A stretch of DNA of 64,000 nt, from contig NZ_VANS01000002.1 of assembly GCF_005887615.1 (NCBI RefSeq), positions 248,001-312,000 on the forward strand, in the 5' to 3' direction. Source of the stretch: Sulfitobacter sabulilitoris. Lineage in GTDB: Bacteria; Pseudomonadota; Alphaproteobacteria; Rhodobacterales; Rhodobacteraceae. Both the position numbers and the translations under genes were made by a program. Below the pieces are notes generated by a model that worked only from the letters and a program-made list of their open reading frames with translations, made no database searches and was not told where the DNA came from. Position 1 is the first letter of the stretch. Each line of letters starts with the position of its first letter. This document shows, in pieces, positions 17,920 through 27,015 of this stretch.

Positions 17920-19020
17920 TTGGCCGATACGACATCCAACGACGCCTTCGTCGAATTCGATCGCGTGCAGAAAAGTTACGACGGCGAAAACCTTGTCGTC
18001 AAAGATCTGAACCTCTCGATGCCCAAGGGTGAGTTTCTCACCATGCTTGGACCGTCCGGCTCGGGCAAGACGACTTGCCTGATGATGCTGGCCGGGTTCG
18101 AGACCGCTACCCATGGCGACATTCGCCTGGACGGGAAATCGATCAACGACATTCCGCCCCACAAGCGCGGGATCGGAATGGTGTTCCAGAACTACGCCTT
18201 GTTTCCGCACATGACGGTGGCGGAAAACCTGTCCTTTCCGCTGGAAGTCCGCAAAATCGGAAAATCCGATCGCGAGGACAAGATCAAGACGGCGCTCGAC
18301 CGGGTGCAGATGGGCAGCTTTGCCGGGCGTCGCCCCGCGCAATTGTCGGGTGGACAGCAGCAGCGTATCGCCCTCGCACGTGCGCTGGTGTTCGAACCCG
18401 AACTGGTGCTGATGGACGAACCGCTGGGCGCGCTCGACAAGCAGCTGCGCGAAACCCTGCAGTTCGAGATCACCAACCTCGCACACGAGCTGGGCATCAC
18501 CGTCGTTTACGTGACGCACGACCAGACAGAGGCGTTGACCATGTCGGACCGTGTTGCGGTGTTCGACGATGGCCGCATTCAGCAGCTGGCGCCGCCAGAC
18601 AAGTTGTATGAAGAGCCCGAAAACAGCTTCGTGGCGCAGTTCATCGGCGAAAACAACACGCTTGAGGGCGTGGTCAAGGAAATCAAGGGCGGTTATGCCG
18701 TGGTTGAACTTGACGGTGGCGCGCTGATCGACGCCAAGCCGATCAACGTGAGCAAGGCCGGGGAGCGCACCCGCGTGTCGATCCGCCCTGAACGCGTTGA
18801 ATACAACAAGGAACGTCTCAGCCCGGATGCGCATACGCTGAAGGCCGAGGTTCTCGAATTCATCTATATGGGCGATATCTTTCGCACGCGCCTGCGGGTT
18901 GCCGGAAAGGACGATTTCGTCATCAAGACCAGAAACGCACCCGATCAGGTGCGCCTGAAACCCGGTCAGCAAATCGACATTGGTTGGCTGCCGGACGATT
19001 GCCGCGCGCTGGACGCCTGA
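17920..19020 (+). CDS. Polyamine-type ABC transporter ATP-binding protein
   Basis: 366-residue PotA-like ATPase with Walker A GPSGSGKTTC, signature QLSGGQQQRIALARAL, Walker B LVLMDEPLGALDKQ, H-loop VTHDQTEA and a C-terminal TOBE domain (RVSIRPERVEYN). Translation starts at TTG (17920) with GGGGAG upstream; no ATG fits. First gene of a four-gene transporter unit. It belongs to the polyamine/opine/iron-related PotA group, so the substrate is not fixed by this subunit. Confidence 0.9.
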   Translation: MADTTSNDAFVEFDRVQKSYDGENLVVKDLNLSMPKGEFLTMLGPSGSGKTTCLMMLAGFETATHGDIRLDGKSINDIPPHKRGIGMVFQNYALFPHMTVAENLSFPLEVRKIGKSDREDKIKTALDRVQMGSFAGRRPAQLSGGQQQRIALARALVFEPELVLMDEPLGALDKQLRETLQFEITNLAHELGITVVYVTHDQTEALTMSDRVAVFDDGRIQQLAPPDKLYEEPENSFVAQFIGENNTLEGVVKEIKGGYAVVELDGGALIDAKPINVSKAGERTRVSIRPERVEYNKERLSPDAHTLKAEVLEFIYMGDIFRTRLRVAGKDDFVIKTRNAPDQVRLKPGQQIDIGWLPDDCRALDA

Positions 19021-19154
19021 CGCTGGTCGTCAGAGCCGCGCGCGCAGTGTCGCAGCGTCCCCAACCGGGGCGCGCGATGTTCCAAGAGGCTGTGAAGAAG
19101 CCCGTCATCGCAACCTCACGACTCAAACGGGTAACAAATGGGAGACTATCCATA

Positions 19155-20261
19155 ATGAAACTCACGAAGACTATACTTGCATCAACGGCCCTGACCGCCG
19201 TGGCGAGCATGGCCTCGGCCGAAGCTCACATGGCAAACGAAATGACGATCGTCAGCTGGGGCGGCGCCTACTCCAATTCGCAGCAGCAGGCGTATCACAA
19301 CCCCTACATGGAAATGACCGGCGTTGAGATCATCAACGACGAATCCTCTGCCGAAGCGGTTGCGAAACTGCGCGCGATGAACGAAGCGGGCAATGTGACA
19401 TGGGACGTCGTCGACGTTGTCGCATCCGATGCCATCCGCCTGTGCGACGAAGGCCTGGCGATGGAAATCGACCCTGACGAGATGCTGGCAGACGCCCCCG
19501 ACGGCACCTCCGCCGAGGATGACTTCGGCGACCTGCTGGTCAGCGACTGCTTCATTCCGCAGATCGTGTACTCCACGACCTTCGGCTATCGCACCGACAT
19601 GGTGGGTGACACACCGCCGACATCCGTCTGCGCCGTGTTCGACACCGAAACCTATCCGGGCAAGCGCGCGCTGGAAAAGCGTCCGATTAACAACATGGAA
19701 TGGGCGCTGCTCTGTGACGGTGTGGCCAAGGAAGACGTCTATGACGTGCTGGAGACCGAAGAAGGTCAGCAGCAGGCCTTGGACAAGCTCGACACCATCA
19801 AGGACGATGTGATCTGGTGGTCCGCGGGCGCCGACACGCCCCAGCTTCTGGCTGACGGTGAAATCGTCATGGGTTCGACCTACAACGGTCGCCTGTTCTC
19901 GCTCATCGAAGAGCAGGACCAGCCCGTCGGCATGCTGTGGGACGCGCAGGTGTTCGACCTTGACGGTTGGATTATTCCCGCCGGCCTGAGCGACGAGCGC
20001 AAGGCGCGTGCACTTGACTACATCAAGTTCGCCACCGACACGCAGCGTCTGGCGGACCAGGCGAAATACATCAGCTACGGTCCGGCGCGCAAGTCCTCGG
20101 CACCGCTGGTGGGCAAGCACGCCGAACTGGGCATCGAGATGGCACCCCATATGCCGACCGATCCCGAAAACGCCAAGAACACGTTCCTCTACAACTACGA
20201 GTTCTGGGCCGACTATCGCGACGACATCGACGCGAAATTCCAGGCGTGGCTGGCACAATAA
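19155..20261 (+). CDS. Periplasmic binding protein of the second polyamine-type transporter
   Basis: 368-residue PotD/PotF-clan (SBP_bac_8-like) protein. A signal peptide ends at ASMASA (residue ~22); the mature part begins with EMTIVSWGGAYSNSQQQAYHNPY, the form seen in binding proteins annotated for putrescine/spermidine-like cargo. It lacks the YNWSDY and FDSNEVLE motifs seen in PotF, so its ligand probably differs from the first transporter. The ATG at 19155 follows GGGAGA. A much longer reading from 18984 is rejected because it overlaps the ATPase gene and lacks a signal peptide at its start. Confidence 0.87.
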   Translation: MKLTKTILASTALTAVASMASAEAHMANEMTIVSWGGAYSNSQQQAYHNPYMEMTGVEIINDESSAEAVAKLRAMNEAGNVTWDVVDVVASDAIRLCDEGLAMEIDPDEMLADAPDGTSAEDDFGDLLVSDCFIPQIVYSTTFGYRTDMVGDTPPTSVCAVFDTETYPGKRALEKRPINNMEWALLCDGVAKEDVYDVLETEEGQQQALDKLDTIKDDVIWWSAGADTPQLLADGEIVMGSTYNGRLFSLIEEQDQPVGMLWDAQVFDLDGWIIPAGLSDERKARALDYIKFATDTQRLADQAKYISYGPARKSSAPLVGKHAELGIEMAPHMPTDPENAKNTFLYNYEFWADYRDDIDAKFQAWLAQ

Positions 20262-20357
20262 GCCGCTAAGCTTTCGGAAGGGGCCCATCGCGGCCCCTTC
20301 CACCCCTTATTCGTTTTTCCCTTTACCTTCCTTCTCTCCAAACCCGATGGGGGCGAC

Positions 20358-22061
20358 ATGAGCGATGTAACCGACGCCACGACAGCCAATCAGGCACCGA
20401 CACCCGACGACGCCGCGCGGCTTGCCGACAGCAAGAAGGCAGGACCGGTGCTCGCCGCGGACGGCACACCGCTCAAGCGCAGTCTGAATCGCGCCCTTCG
20501 CCGCCAGAAATTGCGGGCGCTGATGCTGGTTGCACCGCTACTGATCTTTGTCCTGCTCACCTTTATCGCGCCGATCGCTGACATGCTGTTCCGCTCGGTG
20601 GAAAACCAGATCGTGTCGGAAACGCTGCCGCGCACCACCGACTTGTTGGGGGATTGGGATGCCGATGCGGGTGCCTTGCCCGAGGCTCCGGTCTACAAGG
20701 CGCTCTACGAAGACATTTTCATTGCGCAGGAACGCAAGGAGCACACGCGCCTTGGGTCGCGCCTGAACTATGAGCTGACGGGCGTATCATCGCTGTTTCG
20801 CAAATCCGGCCGCAAAGTCGAGGATATGGGCGAAGTCTACCAGGACCAGTTCGAAGACCTCGATGAATTCTGGGAAAAGGGCGAAAACTGGAATCAAATG
20901 ATGGGGTCGGACGACTGGCTCGCCGATCATGCCGCCTGGAACGAAGACTCCGGCGACCGCCAGCCCCGCTTCGAGCTGCGCGACGACATCGCGGAACTGC
21001 TGCCGGAAACAGCAGCGAAATACGAGATCTTCGCGAATTTCGTGCAGGTCGAAGACGAGGACAACCTTTATACCGAAGACCCGTGGGCCGTGGTTTATTC
21101 CGCGCTCTACGATGATCTGACCGGTCCCAACGCCGCGCAGATCGCCAACTATTCCGGCTTTGGCGCCGACAAGCTGCAGGCCGCCGCCGCAGCGGTCTCG
21201 GAGTTCGAGACTGTCGATTTTGCCGCCGCCTTCGAAGACATCGACAAGGACTGGAGCAGCATGGACGTCTGGCAGACGATCCAGATGTACAGCCCGAAAT
21301 ACACCTCCGGTTACTTCCTGAACGCCGTGGACATGCAAAAGACACCGGACGGCCCGGCGTTGCGCGATGAAAACGAACGCATCTATGGCACGCTCTTCAT
21401 GCGTACGATGTTCATGTCGCTGATGATCACCGGCAGTTGCATCCTGCTTGGGTATCCGGTCGGCTGGATCCTGGCCAACCTGCCCGCGCGCACGGCCAAC
21501 CTTCTGATGATCCTCGTGCTACTGCCGTTCTGGACATCGCTGCTGGTGCGCACCTCTGCGTGGAAGGTAATGCTGCAACAGCAGGGCGTGATCAACGACA
21601 CGCTTGTCTGGCTCGGCGTGGTGGCCGACGACAGCCGGCTTGCGCTGATCAACAATCAGACCGGCACGATCATCGCGATGACGCATATTCTGCTGCCCTT
21701 CATGATCCTGCCGCTTTATTCGGTGATGCAGACGATACCGCCGACCTATCTGCGGGCCGCCAAATCACTGGGCGCCACGAACTGGACAGCCTTCTGGCGG
21801 GTCTATTTCCCGCAGTCCGTTCCGGGCATCGGCGCCGGGTCGATTCTCGTGTTCATCCTGTCCATCGGTTACTACATCACGCCTGAAATCGTGGGTGGTA
21901 CGACGGGCACATTCATTTCCAACCGGATTGCCTATCATATCTCCAGTTCGCTGAACTGGGGACTGGCCGCCGCGCTTGGGACAATCCTGCTTGCCGTCGT
22001 ACTTGGGCTCTACTGGGCCTATGACAAGATCGTCGGCATCGATAACGTGAAACTGGGGTAA
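20358..22061 (+). CDS. PotB-type ABC permease with a large inserted domain
   Basis: 567-residue permease, nearly twice the usual 280-310. The first ~50 residues are cytoplasmic and charged, followed by TM1 (residues 53-78). Then comes an insertion of about 265 residues (~80-345) without any hydrophobic segment, very rich in Asp and Glu (for example DLDEFWEKGENWNQMMGSDD). The remaining transmembrane segments and the EAA loop (RAAKSLGATNWTAFWRVYFPQS) follow as normal. By topology the insert should face the periplasm. The reading frame is intact throughout, so it is not a fusion artefact. Confidence 0.9.
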   Translation: MSDVTDATTANQAPTPDDAARLADSKKAGPVLAADGTPLKRSLNRALRRQKLRALMLVAPLLIFVLLTFIAPIADMLFRSVENQIVSETLPRTTDLLGDWDADAGALPEAPVYKALYEDIFIAQERKEHTRLGSRLNYELTGVSSLFRKSGRKVEDMGEVYQDQFEDLDEFWEKGENWNQMMGSDDWLADHAAWNEDSGDRQPRFELRDDIAELLPETAAKYEIFANFVQVEDEDNLYTEDPWAVVYSALYDDLTGPNAAQIANYSGFGADKLQAAAAAVSEFETVDFAAAFEDIDKDWSSMDVWQTIQMYSPKYTSGYFLNAVDMQKTPDGPALRDENERIYGTLFMRTMFMSLMITGSCILLGYPVGWILANLPARTANLLMILVLLPFWTSLLVRTSAWKVMLQQQGVINDTLVWLGVVADDSRLALINNQTGTIIAMTHILLPFMILPLYSVMQTIPPTYLRAAKSLGATNWTAFWRVYFPQSVPGIGAGSILVFILSIGYYITPEIVGGTTGTFISNRIAYHISSSLNWGLAAALGTILLAVVLGLYWAYDKIVGIDNVKLG

Positions 22062-22066
22062 AGATC

Positions 22067-23245
22067 ATGGCCGCACTGACACCTATCTCCCGCACACCCG
22101 TCTCCTTCTATGTGCCCGTCGTGGCCGCGGCGGGGGCCTTTGCCGGCCTGTTTGTCGGCACCGCGCAGGGCAGCGGCCTGCTGGGCATCGTCGTCGGAGC
22201 CATCGCTATGGGCGCGCTGGCCTATGTGCTGACGCAGATCATCAAGTCCGAAACCCCAAGCCGCTGGGGCACGGTCGTTCTGTTGGCGGTGGTCGGCTAT
22301 TTCCTCGGCGGTTTGCCCGCCATGGTGATCGGCGGAATATTTGGCTGGCTGTTCGCCTGGTTCAGCTTTTGGCTTTACGAGGGCCGATACCGCGCCAAGG
22401 TTCCACCATACCTCACACCGATGCAGGTCTTGTGGCATTTCACGTTCCGGGTGATCTGCGGTGCGATCCTGGTGTTCCTGATCACACCGATCCTCGTGGT
22501 CATGCCGCTCAGCTTCAACGCCGAAAATTTCTTTACCTTCACTCCGGAAATGCTGCGTTTCGATCCGGCAGGGTATTCGCTCAAGCACTACCGCGACTTC
22601 TTCAGCAGTTCCGATTGGCAGAACGCTCTGCGCAATTCGGTGATGATCGCGCCCGTGGCGACGCTTTTGTCGGTCAGCTTCGGCACGCTTGCCGCGATCG
22701 GCCTAAGCCAACCGCATGTACCATTCCGCCGTGCCATCATGGCGGTGCTCATCTCTCCGATGATCGTGCCGCTCATCATTTCCGCTGCCGGCATGTACTT
22801 CTTCTATAGCAGGATCGGCCTGCAAGGCACGTACCTGGGCGTGGTGTTGGCGCATGCCGCGCTTGGCATTCCGTTTGTCATCATCACGGTCACGGCGACA
22901 CTGGTCGGCTTTGACCGGTCGCTGACACGGGCCGCGGCCAACATGGGCGCCAATCCTGTCACGACATTCTTTCGGGTTCAGATGCCGCTTATTCTGCCGG
23001 GGGTGATTTCGGGCGGGCTGTTCGCCTTCATCACGTCGTTTGACGAGGTCGTCGTGGTATTGTTTGTCGGCTCCGCCGGTCAGAAAACGCTGCCATGGCA
23101 GATGTTCACCGGTCTGCGCGAACAAATCAGCCCGACCATCCTGGCGGTGGCCACGATCCTCGTGATCATCTCGATCTGCCTGCTGACCACGGTCGAGCTT
23201 TTGCGTCGCCGCTCGGAAAGGTTGCGCGGCATGTCGCCCGGTTAA
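22067..23245 (+). CDS. PotC-type ABC permease with an N-terminal membrane extension
   Basis: 392-residue permease. The C-terminal ~260 residues are a normal PotC subunit with EAA loop (TRAAANMGANPVTTFFRVQMPLI). The first ~125 residues add three or more hydrophobic segments rich in Gly and Ala (VPVVAAAGAFAGLFVG, LAVVGYFLGGLPAMVIGGIF) not found in standard PotC. It starts five bases after the partner permease stop. Both permeases of this transporter are therefore enlarged. Confidence 0.9.
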   Translation: MAALTPISRTPVSFYVPVVAAAGAFAGLFVGTAQGSGLLGIVVGAIAMGALAYVLTQIIKSETPSRWGTVVLLAVVGYFLGGLPAMVIGGIFGWLFAWFSFWLYEGRYRAKVPPYLTPMQVLWHFTFRVICGAILVFLITPILVVMPLSFNAENFFTFTPEMLRFDPAGYSLKHYRDFFSSSDWQNALRNSVMIAPVATLLSVSFGTLAAIGLSQPHVPFRRAIMAVLISPMIVPLIISAAGMYFFYSRIGLQGTYLGVVLAHAALGIPFVIITVTATLVGFDRSLTRAAANMGANPVTTFFRVQMPLILPGVISGGLFAFITSFDEVVVVLFVGSAGQKTLPWQMFTGLREQISPTILAVATILVIISICLLTTVELLRRRSERLRGMSPG

Positions 23246-23268
23246 GCGATCGGCGCCCGTCAGACACG

Positions 23269-23301
23269 AAAAAGCCCCGGATTGTTTCCGGGGCTTTTTT
23301 T
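23269..23301. terminator. Bidirectional terminator between transporter and mltB
   Basis: AAAAAGCCCCGG ... CCGGGGCTTTTTTT with a seven-base loop: a 12-bp stem with T-runs on both strands, placed between the convergent permease and transglycosylase genes. Confidence 0.92.
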
Positions 23302-23302
23302 G

Positions 23303-24649
23303 TCAGCGCAGCGCGTTCAAAAGCTGAAGCGATGCATATCCGTCGGGCACACGGCCCTTGGCGCGCTGGAAATCGCGCACCGCGTCGATCGTCTTGGGGC
23401 CGATGCGCCCGTCGATGCCCTTGGTGTCGAACCCCCCGGCCGTCAGCCGCCGCTGCATTTCCTGGCGTTCATCGAATGTCAGCGCCCGGTCGTCGCGCGG
23501 CCATCCCGAGCGGATCGCAGGACCACCTTTGATCCGGTCGCTCAGGTGCCCCACCCCGATGACATAGGCATCGGCGGTGTTGTACCGTTCGATCACGGCG
23601 AAATTGTCAAAGATCATGAACGCCGCGCCCTTGTTCCCCGCAGGCAGCAGGACAGAGGCCTTGCCATGGCGCGCCGGAACCGCGACGCCATTCACATCGA
23701 CCACACCCAGCCGCGCCCAGTCGTTTGGCATCTTTTCGATCTTGCGGTCGGCCAGGGCATAATCGAACCCGCTGGGCAGTCGCACTTCGACCCCCCAAGG
23801 CTGTCCTTTCGTCCACCCGAATTTCGCGAGATACGCCGCGGTTGAGGCCAGCGCATCGCTTGGATCGTCCGACCAGATATCGCGTCGCCCGTCGCCGGTG
23901 AAATCAACGGCATATTGCAGATAGGATGTCGGAATGAACTGCGTGTGGCCCATCGCTCCGGCCCAACTGCCGGTCATGTTGCGCGGCGCAGTATCGCCCG
24001 ATTGCAGGATCTTGAGCGCCGCGATCAGTTGCTCTTCGAAAAACGCGCCGCGCCGCCCGTCAAAGGCCAGCGTCGACAGCGACTGAATCACGTCATTGCT
24101 GCCACGAAACGCGCCATAGGCGCTCTCCAGCCCCCAAATCGCCAGAACGACCTCTTTTTCGACGCCATAGCGCGCCTCGATCTGGGTCAGCTTGGCGGCA
24201 TGGGTGCTCAGCGCGCTCTTTCCATTCGCGATGCGCACGTCCGAGGCGGCACTATCGAGGTAATCCCAGATTGTCTTGGTGAACTCCGACTGGTTCCGGT
24301 CCCGCTTGATCACCGATGGATCGTAGCGCACACCGTCGAATGCGGCGGACAGGGTGCGCGCGCTGATGCCCTGGGCCAATGCGCGGGCTTTGAACCCCGT
24401 ACCCCACGCGGCGAATTCGTTTTCCTTTTCAGGGGTCGGTGCGGTATTTGCCTTGATCGGAGCGGCGGGGCGCACCTTCGGTCTCAGGCTGGCTTTGGCG
24501 GTGACCGCAGCCAGCGCCATGACGGGCATCACTGTCGCGCCCGCGGGCCGGATCATCGGCCTGACCGACCGCTCGACCGATCCGGCGAGGGTCGAGGTGC
24601 CCAAAATCGCCGCCATCACGGCCACTGATCCAAAGGAAATCCACTGCAT
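23303..24649 (-). CDS. MltB-type lytic murein transglycosylase with peptidoglycan-binding domain
   Basis: 448-residue periplasmic enzyme. It has a signal-like hydrophobic N-terminus (ISFGSVAVMAAILGTSTLAG), then a basic/Ala-Pro linker, and an MltB catalytic domain with the catalytic Glu in LAIWGLESAYG and GAMGHTQFIPTSYLQYAVDFTGDG. A C-terminal PG_binding_1 domain follows (EMQRRLTAGGFDTKGIDGRIGPKT). It cleaves the MurNAc-GlcNAc bond and forms 1,6-anhydro ends. The start at 24649 is chosen for its AGGG site and signal peptide. Confidence 0.9.
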   Translation of the reverse strand: MQWISFGSVAVMAAILGTSTLAGSVERSVRPMIRPAGATVMPVMALAAVTAKASLRPKVRPAAPIKANTAPTPEKENEFAAWGTGFKARALAQGISARTLSAAFDGVRYDPSVIKRDRNQSEFTKTIWDYLDSAASDVRIANGKSALSTHAAKLTQIEARYGVEKEVVLAIWGLESAYGAFRGSNDVIQSLSTLAFDGRRGAFFEEQLIAALKILQSGDTAPRNMTGSWAGAMGHTQFIPTSYLQYAVDFTGDGRRDIWSDDPSDALASTAAYLAKFGWTKGQPWGVEVRLPSGFDYALADRKIEKMPNDWARLGVVDVNGVAVPARHGKASVLLPAGNKGAAFMIFDNFAVIERYNTADAYVIGVGHLSDRIKGGPAIRSGWPRDDRALTFDERQEMQRRLTAGGFDTKGIDGRIGPKTIDAVRDFQRAKGRVPDGYASLQLLNALR

Positions 24650-24753
24650 GATGTGCCCTGCTGCTTCGGTTATTATTGTCGCCAATTTAGCGACATTGCA
24701 GCCATCGCAAAAGCCATCAATGCAGCATCGATGCCAATCAGGCGCGGCTTTGC

Positions 24754-27009
24754 CTAACGCCGCGTCCGTTTGACCTTGCGCTTTACCTTGTCGGCCTTGC
24801 GTTTCGCTTTGACGCCGCGCCGCTTGGGGCTGCGCCCGGCGGGCGACTGTCGACCCTGCGGGATCTTGTCCCCTTCCACCGACAACAGCTCGAGCGCGAT
24901 GCCCCCGGTAACCGGTGCGGCCTCGGCCAGCCGCACAGTCACCCGCTGTCCAATGCCGATCGTCAGCCCTGTGTCAGAGCCCATGAGCGTGCCCGCCTCG
25001 CGATCGAAGTGGAAATACTCTCGCCCCAGCGACCGCATCGGGATCAACCCGTCGGCCCCGGTTTCGTCCAGTTTCACGAAGGCACCGAAGCGGGCGACGC
25101 CACTGACCCGCCCGGTGAATTCATTGCCCACACGCTCGCTCAGAAACGCCGCCAGATACCGGTCCGTGGTGTCGCGCTCCGCGACCATCGACCGGCGTTC
25201 GGTGTCCGAGATATGTGCGCCGGTCTCCTCCAGCGTCTCGATGTCATACAGGCTCAGCCCGTCCTTGCCCCAGCCATGCGCCGCAATCAGGGCGCGGTGC
25301 ACGATCAGGTCCGCATAGCGGCGGATGGGCGAGGTGAAATGCCCGTACTGTCCCAGCGCCAATCCGAAATGACCGAGGTTATTCGGGCTGTAATAGGCCT
25401 GTGTCATCGACCGCAGGGTCGAGATATTGATCAGCTCCGCCTCGTCCGATCCTGCGGCATCGTTCAACAACTTGTTCAGATGCGCGGTTTTCAGCACCTG
25501 GCCCTTGGCCAGCGTATAGCCGGACGCGGCCGCCGTTTCGCGCAATGCGTCAAGCTTTTCGGGGCTGGGTTCCTCGTGCACACGAAACAGCAGCGGCGTC
25601 TTCTTGGCGATCAGGGTCTGCGCGGCGGCCACGTTGGCCAACACCATAAATTCCTCGATCAGACGGTGCGCATCCAGGCGGTCCTTGAAATTCACCGACG
25701 TGACCCGGCCCTCCTTGTCCAGTTCGATCCGCCGTTCCGGCAGATCGAGGTCAAGCGGCTGGCGTTGGCCCCGCGCCGTGACCAGCGCGCCGTAAGCCGC
25801 GTAAAGCGGCTTGATAACAGTCTCCAACAAGGGACCGGTGCGATCATTCGGCGCGCCATCGACGGCGGCCTGCACCTCTTCGTAGTTCAGGCTTGCCTGC
25901 GAGCGCATCAGCCCGCGATGAAAGCCGTGCGACAGCTTTTGGCCATGCGAATCAAGCTGCATCCGCACAGCGATGCAGGCGCGCGGCACGCCCTCGTGCA
26001 GGCTGCACAGGTCACCGGACAACCGGTCAGGCAGCATCGGCACGACGCGATCGGGAAAATAGGTGGAATTGCCGCGCTTGCGCGCCTCGCGGTCCAGCGC
26101 CGATCCGGGGGTGACATAGGCCGCAACATCGGCAATCGCGACCCAAAGAATGTGCCCGCCTTCGTTTTTGGGGTCTTCATCCGCGTGGGCAAAGCACGCA
26201 TCGTCATGGTCCCGCGCATCCGATGGGTCGATCGTGACAAAGGGCAGATCGCGCAGATCTTCGCGCCCCTCAAGGCCAAGCGGTTTGGCCGCATCGGCTT
26301 CGGCGATCACGTCATCGGGAAAGGCATCGGGGATGCCGTGCTGGTGGATGGCGATCAGCGACACCGCCTTGGGCGCACTGGGATCGCCCAACCGTTCGAC
26401 GATCCGGGCACGCGGCAGACCCATGCGGCCCTTGGGCCCGGCCTGCTCCGCTTCGACCAGCTCACCATCCCTGGCGCCGTGGGTGGCGTCGCCGGCAACC
26501 TGCCATTCACGGTCTGCGCCCTTGTCGATGGGCACGATCCGGCCCCCTTCGGCGGTCTTGCGGAACACGCCCAGCATCCGCTTGGGGTTCGTGCCGATAC
26601 GCCGGATGAGCCGCGCTTCGTAATGGTGATCCTCGCCCTTGATCAACGTCAGCCGGGCCAGTATCCGGTCGCCTTCGCCCAGCGCCGGATCGGACGCGCG
26701 CGGAATGACCAGCACCTGCGGCTCCACCCCTTCGCCCAGCCATTCAAGCGGCTTGGCGAACAGATCGCCGTCGCGGTCCGGACCCGTGACCAGCAGCACG
26801 CTGACCGGCGGCAGGCGGTCGGGATCCTGATAGGTTTTCTTGCGCTTCTCCAACTGCCCTTCGGCCTCAAGCTCTTTGAGAACACGCTTGAGGTCGATCC
26901 GTGCGGCGCCCTTGATCCCGAAGGCCTTGGCGATATCGCGCTTGGCGGTCAGGGTGGGATTCTGTTCGATCCACTCAAGGATCTCGGCTTTGGATGGGAT
27001 ATGGCTCAT
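24754..27009 (-). CDS. rnr: Ribonuclease R
   Basis: 751-residue 3'-5' exoribonuclease that degrades structured RNA. Order: N-terminal winged helix (1-60), cold-shock/OB region, RNB catalytic domain with FVTIDPSDARDHDDACFA holding the metal-binding aspartates (near residue 255), S1 domain (GRVSGVARFGAFVKLDETGADGLIP, near residue 640), and a Lys/Arg-rich tail. Length is typical. The DUF2064 transferase gene ends seven bases upstream on the same strand. Confidence 0.95.
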   Translation of the reverse strand: MSHIPSKAEILEWIEQNPTLTAKRDIAKAFGIKGAARIDLKRVLKELEAEGQLEKRKKTYQDPDRLPPVSVLLVTGPDRDGDLFAKPLEWLGEGVEPQVLVIPRASDPALGEGDRILARLTLIKGEDHHYEARLIRRIGTNPKRMLGVFRKTAEGGRIVPIDKGADREWQVAGDATHGARDGELVEAEQAGPKGRMGLPRARIVERLGDPSAPKAVSLIAIHQHGIPDAFPDDVIAEADAAKPLGLEGREDLRDLPFVTIDPSDARDHDDACFAHADEDPKNEGGHILWVAIADVAAYVTPGSALDREARKRGNSTYFPDRVVPMLPDRLSGDLCSLHEGVPRACIAVRMQLDSHGQKLSHGFHRGLMRSQASLNYEEVQAAVDGAPNDRTGPLLETVIKPLYAAYGALVTARGQRQPLDLDLPERRIELDKEGRVTSVNFKDRLDAHRLIEEFMVLANVAAAQTLIAKKTPLLFRVHEEPSPEKLDALRETAAASGYTLAKGQVLKTAHLNKLLNDAAGSDEAELINISTLRSMTQAYYSPNNLGHFGLALGQYGHFTSPIRRYADLIVHRALIAAHGWGKDGLSLYDIETLEETGAHISDTERRSMVAERDTTDRYLAAFLSERVGNEFTGRVSGVARFGAFVKLDETGADGLIPMRSLGREYFHFDREAGTLMGSDTGLTIGIGQRVTVRLAEAAPVTGGIALELLSVEGDKIPQGRQSPAGRSPKRRGVKAKRKADKVKRKVKRTRR

Positions 27010-27015
27010 GCCTGA

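Noticed and set aside
17833-18972. Long minus-strand frame opposite the second ATPase gene
   Set aside because: The plus strand has complete ABC ATPase motifs; the minus frame has none.
25009-27015. 668-codon plus-strand open frame opposite ribonuclease R
   Set aside because: It is the antisense frame of a clear rnr gene in GC-rich DNA; it has no domains, and its amino-acid use (Arg, Gln, His, Gly) is typical of a shadow frame.
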